From positions 1-64,000 of the forward strand of contig DAOMFR010000004.1 in assembly GCA_035429885.1 (NCBI GenBank): a stretch of 64,000 nt of DNA, in the 5' to 3' direction. This DNA comes from RBC074 sp035429885. Lineage in GTDB: Bacteria > Acidobacteriota > Blastocatellia > RBC074. Made by a program: the position numbers and the translations under genes. The notes under the pieces are model-generated. The model was given only the letters and a program-made list of their open reading frames with translations. It had not been told where the DNA came from and searched no databases. Position 1 is the stretch's first letter. Each line of letters opens with the position of its first letter. Of this stretch, positions 14,279 to 26,018 are shown piece after piece.

Positions 14279-17200
14279 TCACTTTTCCAATTTCTCCAAC
14301 GGTTGTCGATGGATGTTCCGGGTTGCACGATTTTCAGTTCGGATCTGCAACGAAATTTTCGTGCCCTGCCCCGGATTTGATTCAATCATCGGCACGCAAC
14401 CCAAAATGCGCGCTCGTTCTGTAATGCCAGTTAACCCCATGCCACTGCCGGTTGATTGCGGAGTCCGAGGAGTGATTCCCGGTGTGAATCCACAGCCATC
14501 GTCTAGGATCGTGACCTCAATACTCTGATCGCGGCATTCGACCCTCACGCTGGCTTCGGTCGCTCTAGAATGTTTGATGATGTTGTTGATGCTTTCCTGA
14601 ATAATCCGATACAGATTGATTTCGGATTCCGCAGGCAGCAAGGAATCAATCTTGTCTATCCGCGAAGTGAACTGTAATCCTCCGGTGCCCGCTTTGCGGA
14701 CCAACGCTTCAAGGGCTTTCGTCAGTCCCAAACGATCAATCTGAAACGGGCGCAGGTTATGAGCGATTTCCCGGACTTCAAATAATGCGTGATCGGCGGC
14801 TTCGGCAATTTCCGTCACCTGTTCCAGCATCTCTTCGTGATCGTCAGCTTGTTGCAGACTGATCATCGCACGGTTTTTGATGATCACCAGATTCTGGCTC
14901 AGGCTGTCGTGCAAGTCCGCTGCTAACCGTTGCCGCTCGCGTTCCTGCGAAGCGATCAATCGCCGCGAAAAGGCTTGCTGACTGGCCTGTTTTTCTTCGA
15001 GCTGCGCGATGCGATACCGGTACACGGTATAGCCGATCCCTCCAACAGCCAGCGCGGCAAGGCTTAGAAACCACCATGTGCGATAAACCGGCGGCAACAC
15101 CACCACGCGCAAACTTTGGCCAATGGCATTCCAGGGACCATCGCTGTTAGCAGCAATGACCTGAAAGGTATAGCTGCCCGGTGGCAAGTAGGGGAAATAC
15201 GCCACGCGTCGAGTCCCGGCATCCCGCCAGTCATTATCCAATCCTTCCAGCTTGTACCTGAATTTAATCTGGTCCGGTTTGATGAAACTCAATCCCGTGT
15301 AGCTGATTTCCAGGTCGCGTTGCCCTGCTCCGATAACAACCGTATCACGAAAATCCACCAGTCCTCGTTCCAGCGTAACCGTTTCGATCCGCACAGGAGG
15401 CGGTTGAAGACTTGAAGGCACCGCTTCAGGGTCCACCACCACGACACCGCCCTGCGTAGGAAACCAGAACTTGCCGTCGCCTGCGATGAATCCGGCAGGT
15501 TGCCGCCCGCCGTTGCACTCATTGTTCAGCATGCCATCCTGCTTGCCATATACAATGCTGTTGATTGCCGGGATGCGGCCATCGGCAAATGCATTCAATT
15601 CGTACCGATTGATGCGATAAATGCCTTTGTTACAACTGATCCAAAAATTGCCGCGGCGGTCTTCCAGAATCTTGAACACTCCATTGTTGTACAACCCATG
15701 CTCGACGCGATAACTGACAAACTTTCCATCCCGGAATCGACTTAATCCATCGTCGTAGGTTCCGATCCACAATGTGCCTTCGGCGTCTTCATAAATCGAA
15801 CGCACGCGATTGCCCGTCAAACCTTGCGCGGTTGTGTATGTGGTGAATTTGCCGTCCTTGAGTTGAGCCAGTCCGCCGTACGTTCCCAACCAGAGCGTTC
15901 CCTGATGGTCCTGATGAATAATTTTCACATCATCGCTCGGCAATCCGTCTTTGGTTGTGAATAAAGCAGATGGTCTGTCCCCGTTGAATTTGAACAATCC
16001 GTGATCCGTTCCCACCCAAAGATTGTCATGGCCGTCGTCATGAATCGTCCAGACGCTCCAGTTGTTCACAGCCTCAGACAGGTCTTTCACCTTTCCATTT
16101 TGGTAGCGTATGAGTCCGGCGATTTTGCCAATCCACACAACACCGTTGGAGTCTTCATAGAGCGCCTGCACGTTGTAGCCACCTCCCAGCGGAACATCCC
16201 GAAACGTTCCACTGCGAAATCGGCTCAGCCCCTGAACCGTGCCAACCAGCACATCTCCATTGCGCAATTGCAGCATGGGATACACTTCGTTGTGTGGCAG
16301 GCCGTTGTCCGTGGAATACGTTGTCATCAGTTGCTTCTTCAGCCGAAACAGTCCGCGAACGCTGCCTGCCCAGATCGTGCCTTCGCGATCTTTGAAGATC
16401 GGGCCAATGGTGACGGGCGGCAACCCGGCACTGCTGCCGTACACAGTGAAGCGCCCATTTTGGAACCGCGCCGTGCCAATAGGCTTCATTTTGCTGCCTG
16501 CTCGCTGGGCAAACCACACGCCTCCTTCGTCATCGTCACAAAACGGAATCAGAACCGCTTCTGGCGGCAAGCCATCTTTTTCGCCCAAGCGTGCAATCTG
16601 TCCATCGCACAACCGATAGAGATTTAACGAATCACACACCCACAAATTTCCTTGCCGATCTTCGTAAGGCCACAAATTAAAATGCACATCGGAAAAGATC
16701 ACCGGAAAAGAATATTGAATGACGCGTCCCTCTTTGACCTGTCGAATTCCATGCCGCTCAATGGTCCACTGAGTTCCTGAGGGGCCAAGGTAAAATTTGG
16801 CGTCATTCCGTTGGTATTCCGAGGGAGCCAGCACAAATTGCCCGTTACGAAAACAGTAGGCTCCACTCACAGTCACGATGATCAGTTCGCCATTGGATGC
16901 GCGGCTAAACGACAATATCTGATTGCTGGGAAATCCGTCGGCCTTGGTAAACGAAGTGAACACTCCATTGCGATATTGCGTCACGCCATTGTCTTCGGTT
17001 CCAGCCCACAAGGTTCCGTCCAAGTCTTCGTGCAACGCCGTGAATCGGTTGCTGCTTAATCCCTTGGTGTTGCTCTTGTCGAAGACAACGAATCGCACGC
17101 CATCAAAACGCGCCAATCCATCCACGGTGGTGAGCCACAAATATCCGTCACGAGTCTGCACAATTGCTCGAACGGTGTTTTGCGGCAATCCATTGTCAGT

Positions 17201-17347
17201 CGTCCATTGGTCAAAACGATAAGCCGGAATTTGTGCAGCCCCGGCTGAGGCGAACACAGTCAACAAGGCAACCAGGAAAGCCAGAGACTGCGAACTTTCC
17301 CAGGCGGCAGACGCAATGGTAGGTTTTGTTGATTCGAGTTTAGGCAC
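14279..17347 (-). CDS. Beta-propeller sensor histidine kinase (periplasmic propeller, Y_Y_Y, HisKA_3, HATPase)
   Basis: 1022 residues. A signal sequence (LAFLVALLTVFASAGAA) is followed by a two-component-type propeller region of about 650 residues with many D-G-x-LW-x-GT-x-x-GL repeats. Next are a Y_Y_Y-type Ig-like domain (LEISYTGLSFIKPDQIKFRYKLEG) and one transmembrane helix (about 765-785, WWFLSLAALAVGGIGYTVY). The HisKA_3 dimerisation domain carries His813 in AADLHDSLSQ, and the HATPase has NIIKHS, DDGCGF and GMGLTGI motifs. It should sense a periplasmic ligand, often thought to be a carbohydrate in this family, and phosphorylate the NarL-type regulator directly downstream. A sigma70-like promoter precedes it. 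Confidence 0.9.
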   Translation of the reverse strand: MPKLESTKPTIASAAWESSQSLAFLVALLTVFASAGAAQIPAYRFDQWTTDNGLPQNTVRAIVQTRDGYLWLTTVDGLARFDGVRFVVFDKSNTKGLSSNRFTALHEDLDGTLWAGTEDNGVTQYRNGVFTSFTKADGFPSNQILSFSRASNGELIIVTVSGAYCFRNGQFVLAPSEYQRNDAKFYLGPSGTQWTIERHGIRQVKEGRVIQYSFPVIFSDVHFNLWPYEDRQGNLWVCDSLNLYRLCDGQIARLGEKDGLPPEAVLIPFCDDDEGGVWFAQRAGSKMKPIGTARFQNGRFTVYGSSAGLPPVTIGPIFKDREGTIWAGSVRGLFRLKKQLMTTYSTDNGLPHNEVYPMLQLRNGDVLVGTVQGLSRFRSGTFRDVPLGGGYNVQALYEDSNGVVWIGKIAGLIRYQNGKVKDLSEAVNNWSVWTIHDDGHDNLWVGTDHGLFKFNGDRPSALFTTKDGLPSDDVKIIHQDHQGTLWLGTYGGLAQLKDGKFTTYTTAQGLTGNRVRSIYEDAEGTLWIGTYDDGLSRFRDGKFVSYRVEHGLYNNGVFKILEDRRGNFWISCNKGIYRINRYELNAFADGRIPAINSIVYGKQDGMLNNECNGGRQPAGFIAGDGKFWFPTQGGVVVVDPEAVPSSLQPPPVRIETVTLERGLVDFRDTVVIGAGQRDLEISYTGLSFIKPDQIKFRYKLEGLDNDWRDAGTRRVAYFPYLPPGSYTFQVIAANSDGPWNAIGQSLRVVVLPPVYRTWWFLSLAALAVGGIGYTVYRYRIAQLEEKQASQQAFSRRLIASQERERQRLAADLHDSLSQNLVIIKNRAMISLQQADDHEEMLEQVTEIAEAADHALFEVREIAHNLRPFQIDRLGLTKALEALVRKAGTGGLQFTSRIDKIDSLLPAESEINLYRIIQESINNIIKHSRATEASVRVECRDQSIEVTILDDGCGFTPGITPRTPQSTGSGMGLTGITERARILGCVPMIESNPGQGTKISLQIRTENRATRNIHRQPLEKLEK

Positions 17348-17392
17348 GAGATCTTCCGGATCAGAAAATGCTGTGAGTTTAGTGGAACGCGC

Positions 17393-17421
17393 ATGCTAGC
17401 CGGGCTGGAAATGTGCATCAA
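17393..17421 (-). promoter_or_regulatory. Sigma70-type promoter for the propeller sensor kinase
   Basis: On the minus strand TTGATG (17421-17416), 17 bases, TAGCAT (17398-17393), 46 bases upstream of the ATG. The core CCCGGCTAGCAT is shared with the promoter at 11112-11140 ahead of the truncated paralogue. Confidence 0.5.
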
Positions 17422-17456
17422 GAATTTACCGGCGGCAGAGGAAAAAAAGACGTAAA

Positions 17457-17489
17457 AAGGCCGGAGCCAGAATTTCCGGCCCCGGCCTT
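17457..17489 (-). terminator. Terminator of the TonB-dependent receptor gene
   Basis: Arms AAGGCCGG (17457-17464) and CCGGCCTT (17482-17489) with extra GC pairing inside. On the minus strand the stem ends in TTTTTACG. It starts 30 bases after the receptor stop codon. Confidence 0.8.
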
Positions 17490-17518
17490 ATTGAGATCAT
17501 TCCAACCAAGGAATCTGG

Positions 17519-20734
<3,216 letters not shown>

Positions 20735-21200
20735 AGATTGTTCCTCCTGTGTCTCCTTTTAAGCATTTGTGATTTGAAAATTCGATAAAGTGAAACTCGC
20801 CTTCCAAAAATCAGCGGTGTGTATCTGGCATTCTGGAAGTTGCAAGTCGCGAGGTACCCAGCAAGTTATATTCCGATCTATTTTATTTCCCCAGGTTTTT
20901 ATAAGTTCAACAAATCGTTTGGTTAACCTGCCTGGTAAAACCTGCGCACGTCGGAAACTTCGAAAATTTAGATTTGTTTTCAAAATTTCGTACCTGTCAC
21001 GTCAGCTTTACTCTTGCCAGCCAAAAATCGCTTTCAATCCAGTGAGACTTTATGCCTCAACAGCGGGGCAGTTCGTCTCATCAAAATTCACCTGCTGAGC
21101 GCGTTACGAAGTTGTCGTTTGGAAACTGCCTTGCCATTTGGCAATGCCTGCGACAAGATGCTCGACCTTAACAACACAACTCTCAATCAAACAGAACATA
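20735..21200. other. Intergenic spacer between divergent genes
   Basis: 466 AT-rich bases between the TonB receptor (leftward) and ettA (rightward). It must hold both promoters. I see no convincing -35/-10 pair, no cobalamin-box-like GCCACTG and no conserved ORF. A short palindrome (TTGCCATTTGGCAA, 21131-21144) lies 57 bases ahead of ettA and could be an operator. Confidence 0.4.
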
Positions 21201-22883
21201 ATGAGCCAACAACCTGACAAAGTTATTTATTCCATGGTCGGGGTCAGCAAGTTTTACGACAAAAAAGCTGTCCTCAAAGATATTTACCTCGGTTACTTTT
21301 ACGGCGCGAAAATCGGCGTGCTGGGCTTGAACGGTTCCGGCAAATCTTCGCTGCTGCGAATCCTGGCGGGCGTGGACACTGAATTTCAAGGCGAAATTGC
21401 CATCTCGCCGGGATATTCCATCGGCTATTTGGAACAAGAACCGAAGCTGGACGAATCGAAAACCGTCCGCGAAATCGTCGAAGAAGGTGCACAGGAAGTC
21501 GTTGATTTGCTGAAAGAATTTGATCAGATCAACGACAAGTTCGCGGAACCGATGGACGACGACGCCATGAACAAACTGCTGGAACGCCAGGGCGAAGTGC
21601 AGGAAAAGCTGGAAGCGTTGGGCGGCTGGGATTTGGACGCTCGGCTGGAAATGGCGATGGATGCGTTGCGCTGCCCGCCAGGAGACGCATTGATCGGTGT
21701 GCTTTCCGGGGGTGAACGTCGCCGAGTCGCATTGTGTCGCTTGCTGCTGAAAAAGCCGGACGTTTTGTTGCTGGATGAACCGACCAACCATCTGGACGCC
21801 GAAACCGTCGGCTGGTTGGAACAGCATCTGCAAAAATACGAAGGCACCGTCATCGCCGTCACTCACGACCGATACTTTTTGGATAACGTCGCAGGCTGGA
21901 TTCTGGAACTGGATCGCGGCCAGGGCATTCCGTGGAAAGGCAATTACACGTCGTGGCTGGAACAGAAACAGGAGCGGTTGCGCAAAGAAGAGCGCGCCGA
22001 ATCGCAGCGCCAAAAAACCCTGGAACGCGAACTGGAATGGGTGCGAATGTCGCCCAAAGCTCGCCACGCCAAGAGCAAAGCACGCATCAAGGCTTATGAA
22101 GACTTGCTGAAACAGGAAAGCGACAAACAGGCCGCTGAATTGGAGTTGTACATTCCGCCCGGACCGCGTCTGGGCGATGTCGTCATCGAAGCTCAGAATG
22201 TCAGCAAAGGGTATGGCGACCGGTTGCTGTTTGAAAACCTGGAATTCGCGCTCCCTCCAGGCGGCATTGTCGGTGTCATCGGCCCGAACGGCGCAGGCAA
22301 AACCACGCTGTTCAAACTGATTACCGGCCAGGAACAAGCAGACGGCGGAACGTTCAAAACCGGCGCGACCGTGCAGCTTGGCTATGTGGATCAATCGCGC
22401 ACGCTTGATCCTGACAAATCCATTTGGGAAGAAATCTCCGACGGACAGGATCAGATTCAGCTTGGAACGAAGATGGTCAATTCGCGGGCTTATGTTTCCC
22501 GGCTGAACTTTTCCGGCAGCGACCAGCAAAAGAAAGTCGGCATGCTTTCAGGTGGTGAACGAAACCGCGTGCATTTGGCCAAGATGCTGAAATCCGGCGC
22601 GAACGTGTTGTTGCTGGACGAACCGACCAACGACCTGGACGTGAACACAATGCGCGCTCTGGAAGAAGCGCTGGAAAATTTCGCCGGGTGCGCCGTGGTC
22701 ATCAGCCACGACCGCTGGTTTCTGGACCGCATCGCCACGCACATTCTGGCGTTTGAAGGCGACAGCAAAGTCGTCTGGTTCGACGGTAACTATTCCGAAT
22801 ATGACGCCGACCGCAAAGCACGGCTTGGTGCCGACGCAGACCAGCCGCATCGCATCAAGTATCGGCAATTGACTCGCAGTTAA
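21201..22883 (+). CDS. ettA: ABC-F ATPase, energy-dependent translational throttle protein EttA
   Basis: 560 residues, close to the 555 of E. coli EttA. It has two ABC ATPase domains and no membrane segment. The first has Walker A GLNGSGKSS (42-50) and signature LSGGERRRVALCRLLL; the second has GPNGAGKTT and LSGGERNRVHLAKML. Both have LLLDEPTN Walker B motifs. The long charged linker (SWLEQKQERLRKEERAESQRQKTLERELEW) between them is the P-site tRNA-interaction motif region of ABC-F proteins. EttA binds the ribosomal E site and gates the first elongation step according to ATP/ADP. ATG 21201 fits the family N-terminus; the open frame extends upstream without resemblance. Confidence 0.92.
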   Translation: MSQQPDKVIYSMVGVSKFYDKKAVLKDIYLGYFYGAKIGVLGLNGSGKSSLLRILAGVDTEFQGEIAISPGYSIGYLEQEPKLDESKTVREIVEEGAQEVVDLLKEFDQINDKFAEPMDDDAMNKLLERQGEVQEKLEALGGWDLDARLEMAMDALRCPPGDALIGVLSGGERRRVALCRLLLKKPDVLLLDEPTNHLDAETVGWLEQHLQKYEGTVIAVTHDRYFLDNVAGWILELDRGQGIPWKGNYTSWLEQKQERLRKEERAESQRQKTLERELEWVRMSPKARHAKSKARIKAYEDLLKQESDKQAAELELYIPPGPRLGDVVIEAQNVSKGYGDRLLFENLEFALPPGGIVGVIGPNGAGKTTLFKLITGQEQADGGTFKTGATVQLGYVDQSRTLDPDKSIWEEISDGQDQIQLGTKMVNSRAYVSRLNFSGSDQQKKVGMLSGGERNRVHLAKMLKSGANVLLLDEPTNDLDVNTMRALEEALENFAGCAVVISHDRWFLDRIATHILAFEGDSKVVWFDGNYSEYDADRKARLGADADQPHRIKYRQLTRS

Positions 22884-22890
22884 ACAGGTT

Positions 22891-22920
22891 GGAAGCGCTG
22901 GCCGCCTCGCTGGCGCTTCC
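22891..22920. other. Hairpin between ettA and the YfhO gene
   Basis: GGAAGCGC (22891-22898) pairs with GCGCTTCC (22913-22920), loop of 14. It lies 8 bases after the ettA stop but lacks a T-run, so a terminator is uncertain. Confidence 0.35.
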
Positions 22921-22934
22921 CAAACTCATCTCCA

Positions 22935-25433
22935 ATGAACTGGCTGAAAACAATTCGCGCTGAACTTATCGCGATCATCACAATCATCGTTTTCTTCACA
23001 TTGTTCTTCTGGCCTGCGACATTTGCAGGCCGATTTTTTGTGAGCGGAGATGCATTGGTGTACTCGTATCCAATGCGGTCTGTGATGTGGGAGATGATTC
23101 GTCACGGCCAGCTGCCGTTGTGGACGCCGACTTTGTTGGGCGGGTATCCGCTTCTTTCAATGGCGCAATTGGCATTGGCTTACCCGTTGACGTGGGGGTA
23201 CTTGCTATTGTCCGGCCACGCGGCAGAGCAGGTTTACGTTCTTGCGCCGTTTTTGCTGGCCCCAATGTTCACGTATGCATACGCGCGGCAGATTGGCCGC
23301 AGCCGATGTGCCGCGTTGCTCGCCGGTCTGACGTTTGGCTATGGCGGATTGATGGCCAGCCGGATTGCAACCTATGGATTTCTGCCCAATGCGGTAATGT
23401 GGTTGCCGCTGATGCTGGCAGCGATCGAGCGGGCGCGGGTAAAGTCTTTCGCGACTTCCTTGCTGTGGGTGACGCTGGCTTATGCAATGTCTGTGCTGAC
23501 AGGTTTGGGGCAAGGATTTTTGTACGTAGGCCTCATCGCTGTGGCGTATGCCTTGTTGTTGAGCCTGAACACAGTCGCGACTACTCCCGATCCTGTTTCA
23601 AAGACAATGTTCAAGCCGTTGGTCGTTTGCCTGATCGGAATGGCATTGGCCACTTGCATATCGGCCTTTCAGATTCTGGAAACGATGCAGGCTCAGCGGC
23701 AAAGCATTCGCAGCAAGCTCAGCTATGAAATGTTCAGCGGCGGAGGATTCACCATCGCCGAAGCCAGTCAGTCATTCCTTTCCCCCTTTTATCATTACCT
23801 GGAAACCGAAACCTTCATCGCAGGGTTGGCTGCGCTAATGGCACTGGCTGCGATTACCACATTGATTCCACGCAAACACCGCGATGCTCGGTTGTTGTTT
23901 TGGGTGGGGATGGCAATCGTTGGTTTGGTGCTGATGCTGGGGGATAACACTCCGGTTTACCGATGGTTGTACCACATTCCACTACTAAACCTGTTTCGCG
24001 CTCCCTCCAGACACGCTTTTGAATGGACCTTTGCTCTGGCAATTTTGGCGGCATACGGTTGGGATCGCACCGCCGAGCAAGTTCAGCCAATCAAATCTCA
24101 AAACCTTTCGCGACTGATCGGCGCAATTCTGGCCATTGCAATGTTGACGATTGGCTATGGTTGGTGGGCGGCAACTGGAAAGCCCCCGATTCCCGGCGCA
24201 GCGCTGCAACACACTGGGTTGACTGAACAAGCCTGGCTGGCGTGGAAAGCCGCGTTTACTGTTGTAGTTGTAATCGGAGTCTTGTGGAATCTGCGGGTGG
24301 CAAGCCAACGATGGAAAGGTGCGTTGTTGACTGTCACGATCGCTGTGGCGTGTTTTGTCGAACCATACATACTGATGCAACGCTGGTGGTTCGGATTCGC
24401 CAAACCAGCCAGCTACTTCACGCAGCTTTCCGCGCCGGCAAAGTTTTTGCAGCAATACAAACCAGAAGAAAATCGCATCTACACATCGTTGACGCCGGGA
24501 TATACGTTTGACCTGCCGCGAACAGAACCGCACAACCTTTCCGCACGCAGAGGCTTACACGACGCTTCGGGCTATGAGCCGCTGATGCCTGCACGATACG
24601 ACAAAGCCTTTGGCAATGGCGGACAATTCTCTTCCGCCAACTTCAGCGCTCCGCTGGACAGACAAATTCTGAACCCAACCTGGCAAGTGCTCGATTTGCT
24701 CAACGTGCGCTATTTGGCNNNNNNNNNNNNNNNNNNNNNNNNNNNNNNNNNNNNNNNNNNNNNNNNNNNNNNNNNNNNNNNNNNNNNNNNNNNNNNNNNN
24801 NNNNNNNNNNNNNNNNNNCATGCCGTGCTGCTGATTTCCAAAACGACAGCGTACGATTCAACAGCCGCCGGAGCGTTTTTGTTGACGCAACGTCTGCCCG
24901 CACATTGGCGCAAAGTCTACGATTTCGACAGCGTGCAAATTTACGAAAATCCGCGCGCATTGCCACGTGCTTGGATCGTTCCGCAAGCCAAAGTCGTTAC
25001 GGAAGAAGAAGCCTTGCGCGCCATTCGCGGCGAAAGCGACCAGCCGTTCAATCCGCGCGAACTGGCCTTGCTGGAAAAACCTGACGAAAAGATCAAACTT
25101 GGATTTCCGCAAAACAAGTTTTCAAACGTAGCCGAAGCCAAAGTTGTCGGTTACGAACCCAACCGACTGGTGATCGAAACCAATGCCGACAAAAGCGGTG
25201 TGCTTGTCGTCAGTGAAATGAATCATCCGGGCTGGCAGGCGACAGTTGACGGCCAACCCTATCGGATATTTACTGCGGATTATCTGTTGCGCGGAGTGAT
25301 TGTGCCGGAAGGCAAACATCGCGTAGAAATGGTTTATCGTCCAGCAACGGTGCAAGTCGGCGGGCTGGTTTCGCTCGCCGCATTTGCGCTGCTGATCGGC
25401 TTGGCAATCAAAACCAAGTCAAACAGGAGATAA
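22935..25433 (+). CDS. YfhO-family polytopic membrane protein (interrupted by an assembly gap)
   Basis: About 832 residues with at least ten hydrophobic segments in the first 490 and the family N-terminus (GRFFVSGDALVYSYPMRSVMWEMIRHGQLPLWTPTLLGGYPLL). The C-terminal soluble part (NHPGWQATVDGQPYRIFTADYLLRGVIVPEGKHRVEMVYRP) and last helix are also typical of YfhO. YfhO proteins are related to GT-C glycosyltransferases; in Gram-positives one modifies lipoteichoic acid. Here the substrate is unknown. A run of 100 N (24719-24818) interrupts codons around residue 595-628. The frame happens to continue across it, but the true missing length is unknown. There is no clear ribosome-binding site. Confidence 0.85.
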   Translation: MNWLKTIRAELIAIITIIVFFTLFFWPATFAGRFFVSGDALVYSYPMRSVMWEMIRHGQLPLWTPTLLGGYPLLSMAQLALAYPLTWGYLLLSGHAAEQVYVLAPFLLAPMFTYAYARQIGRSRCAALLAGLTFGYGGLMASRIATYGFLPNAVMWLPLMLAAIERARVKSFATSLLWVTLAYAMSVLTGLGQGFLYVGLIAVAYALLLSLNTVATTPDPVSKTMFKPLVVCLIGMALATCISAFQILETMQAQRQSIRSKLSYEMFSGGGFTIAEASQSFLSPFYHYLETETFIAGLAALMALAAITTLIPRKHRDARLLFWVGMAIVGLVLMLGDNTPVYRWLYHIPLLNLFRAPSRHAFEWTFALAILAAYGWDRTAEQVQPIKSQNLSRLIGAILAIAMLTIGYGWWAATGKPPIPGAALQHTGLTEQAWLAWKAAFTVVVVIGVLWNLRVASQRWKGALLTVTIAVACFVEPYILMQRWWFGFAKPASYFTQLSAPAKFLQQYKPEENRIYTSLTPGYTFDLPRTEPHNLSARRGLHDASGYEPLMPARYDKAFGNGGQFSSANFSAPLDRQILNPTWQVLDLLNVRYLXXXXXXXXXXXXXXXXXXXXXXXXXXXXXXXXXXHAVLLISKTTAYDSTAAGAFLLTQRLPAHWRKVYDFDSVQIYENPRALPRAWIVPQAKVVTEEEALRAIRGESDQPFNPRELALLEKPDEKIKLGFPQNKFSNVAEAKVVGYEPNRLVIETNADKSGVLVVSEMNHPGWQATVDGQPYRIFTADYLLRGVIVPEGKHRVEMVYRPATVQVGGLVSLAAFALLIGLAIKTKSNRR
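24719..24818. other. Assembly gap (100 N)
   Basis: Exactly 100 N inside the YfhO gene, the usual placeholder for a scaffold gap of unknown size. Confidence 0.99.
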
Positions 25434-25436
25434 GGA

Positions 25437-25907
25437 ATGACAGAAACTCATCGCATTAACAGTCAACTGAAACGGGCTTATCAGGGAGAAGCCTGGCACG
25501 GCCCGAGCGTACGTGAACTTCTGAATGGCGTGACGGCTGAACAAGCCGCCGCTCGGCCAATTCCCAACGCACATAGCATCTGGGAATTGGTCAATCACAT
25601 CATCGCTTGGGAGCAAATTACCAGACGGCGGCTGGAAGGCGATCCGGTAAAAAATCCGACGAATGAAATGAACTTCCCTCCCGTCAACGATTCCAGCGAA
25701 ACCGCTTGGCAAACAACGTTGCAAGCGTTGGCCACCAGCAACCAGGCGTTGCGCGACGCCATCAAGAAAATTGACGACGCCAAACTGGAAGAAATTGTCC
25801 CGGAAGCCATCTATTCAAATTACGCCATGCTGCACGGTGTCATTCAGCACGACCTATATCACGCCGGACAAATCGCCTTGTTAAAGAAGGCTAGCAACTT
25901 ACCTTAA
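25437..25907 (+). CDS. DinB-family four-helix protein
   Basis: 156 residues. ATG at 25437 has AGGAGATAAGG just upstream and starts 3 bases after the YfhO stop. The fold signature is visible: LWELVNHI-type helix (SIWELVNHIIAWEQITRRRLEG) with a metal-binding His, and a C-terminal HDLYHAGQIALLKK with two more His, forming the His triad of the DinB/YfiT superfamily. Members include metal-dependent thiol transferases using bacillithiol or mycothiol and many uncharacterised stress proteins. The role here is unknown. Confidence 0.85.
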   Translation: MTETHRINSQLKRAYQGEAWHGPSVRELLNGVTAEQAAARPIPNAHSIWELVNHIIAWEQITRRRLEGDPVKNPTNEMNFPPVNDSSETAWQTTLQALATSNQALRDAIKKIDDAKLEEIVPEAIYSNYAMLHGVIQHDLYHAGQIALLKKASNLP

Positions 25908-26018
25908 AAAATCCGATTGCCTCCGCTTTCACGTAGAACCGAATGCGCTCCTATGCCGTAAGAGAGATGTAATCCATCGAAACCTAAAACCGGGAATCTG
26001 ACAGGAGAAGCAAAAAGC

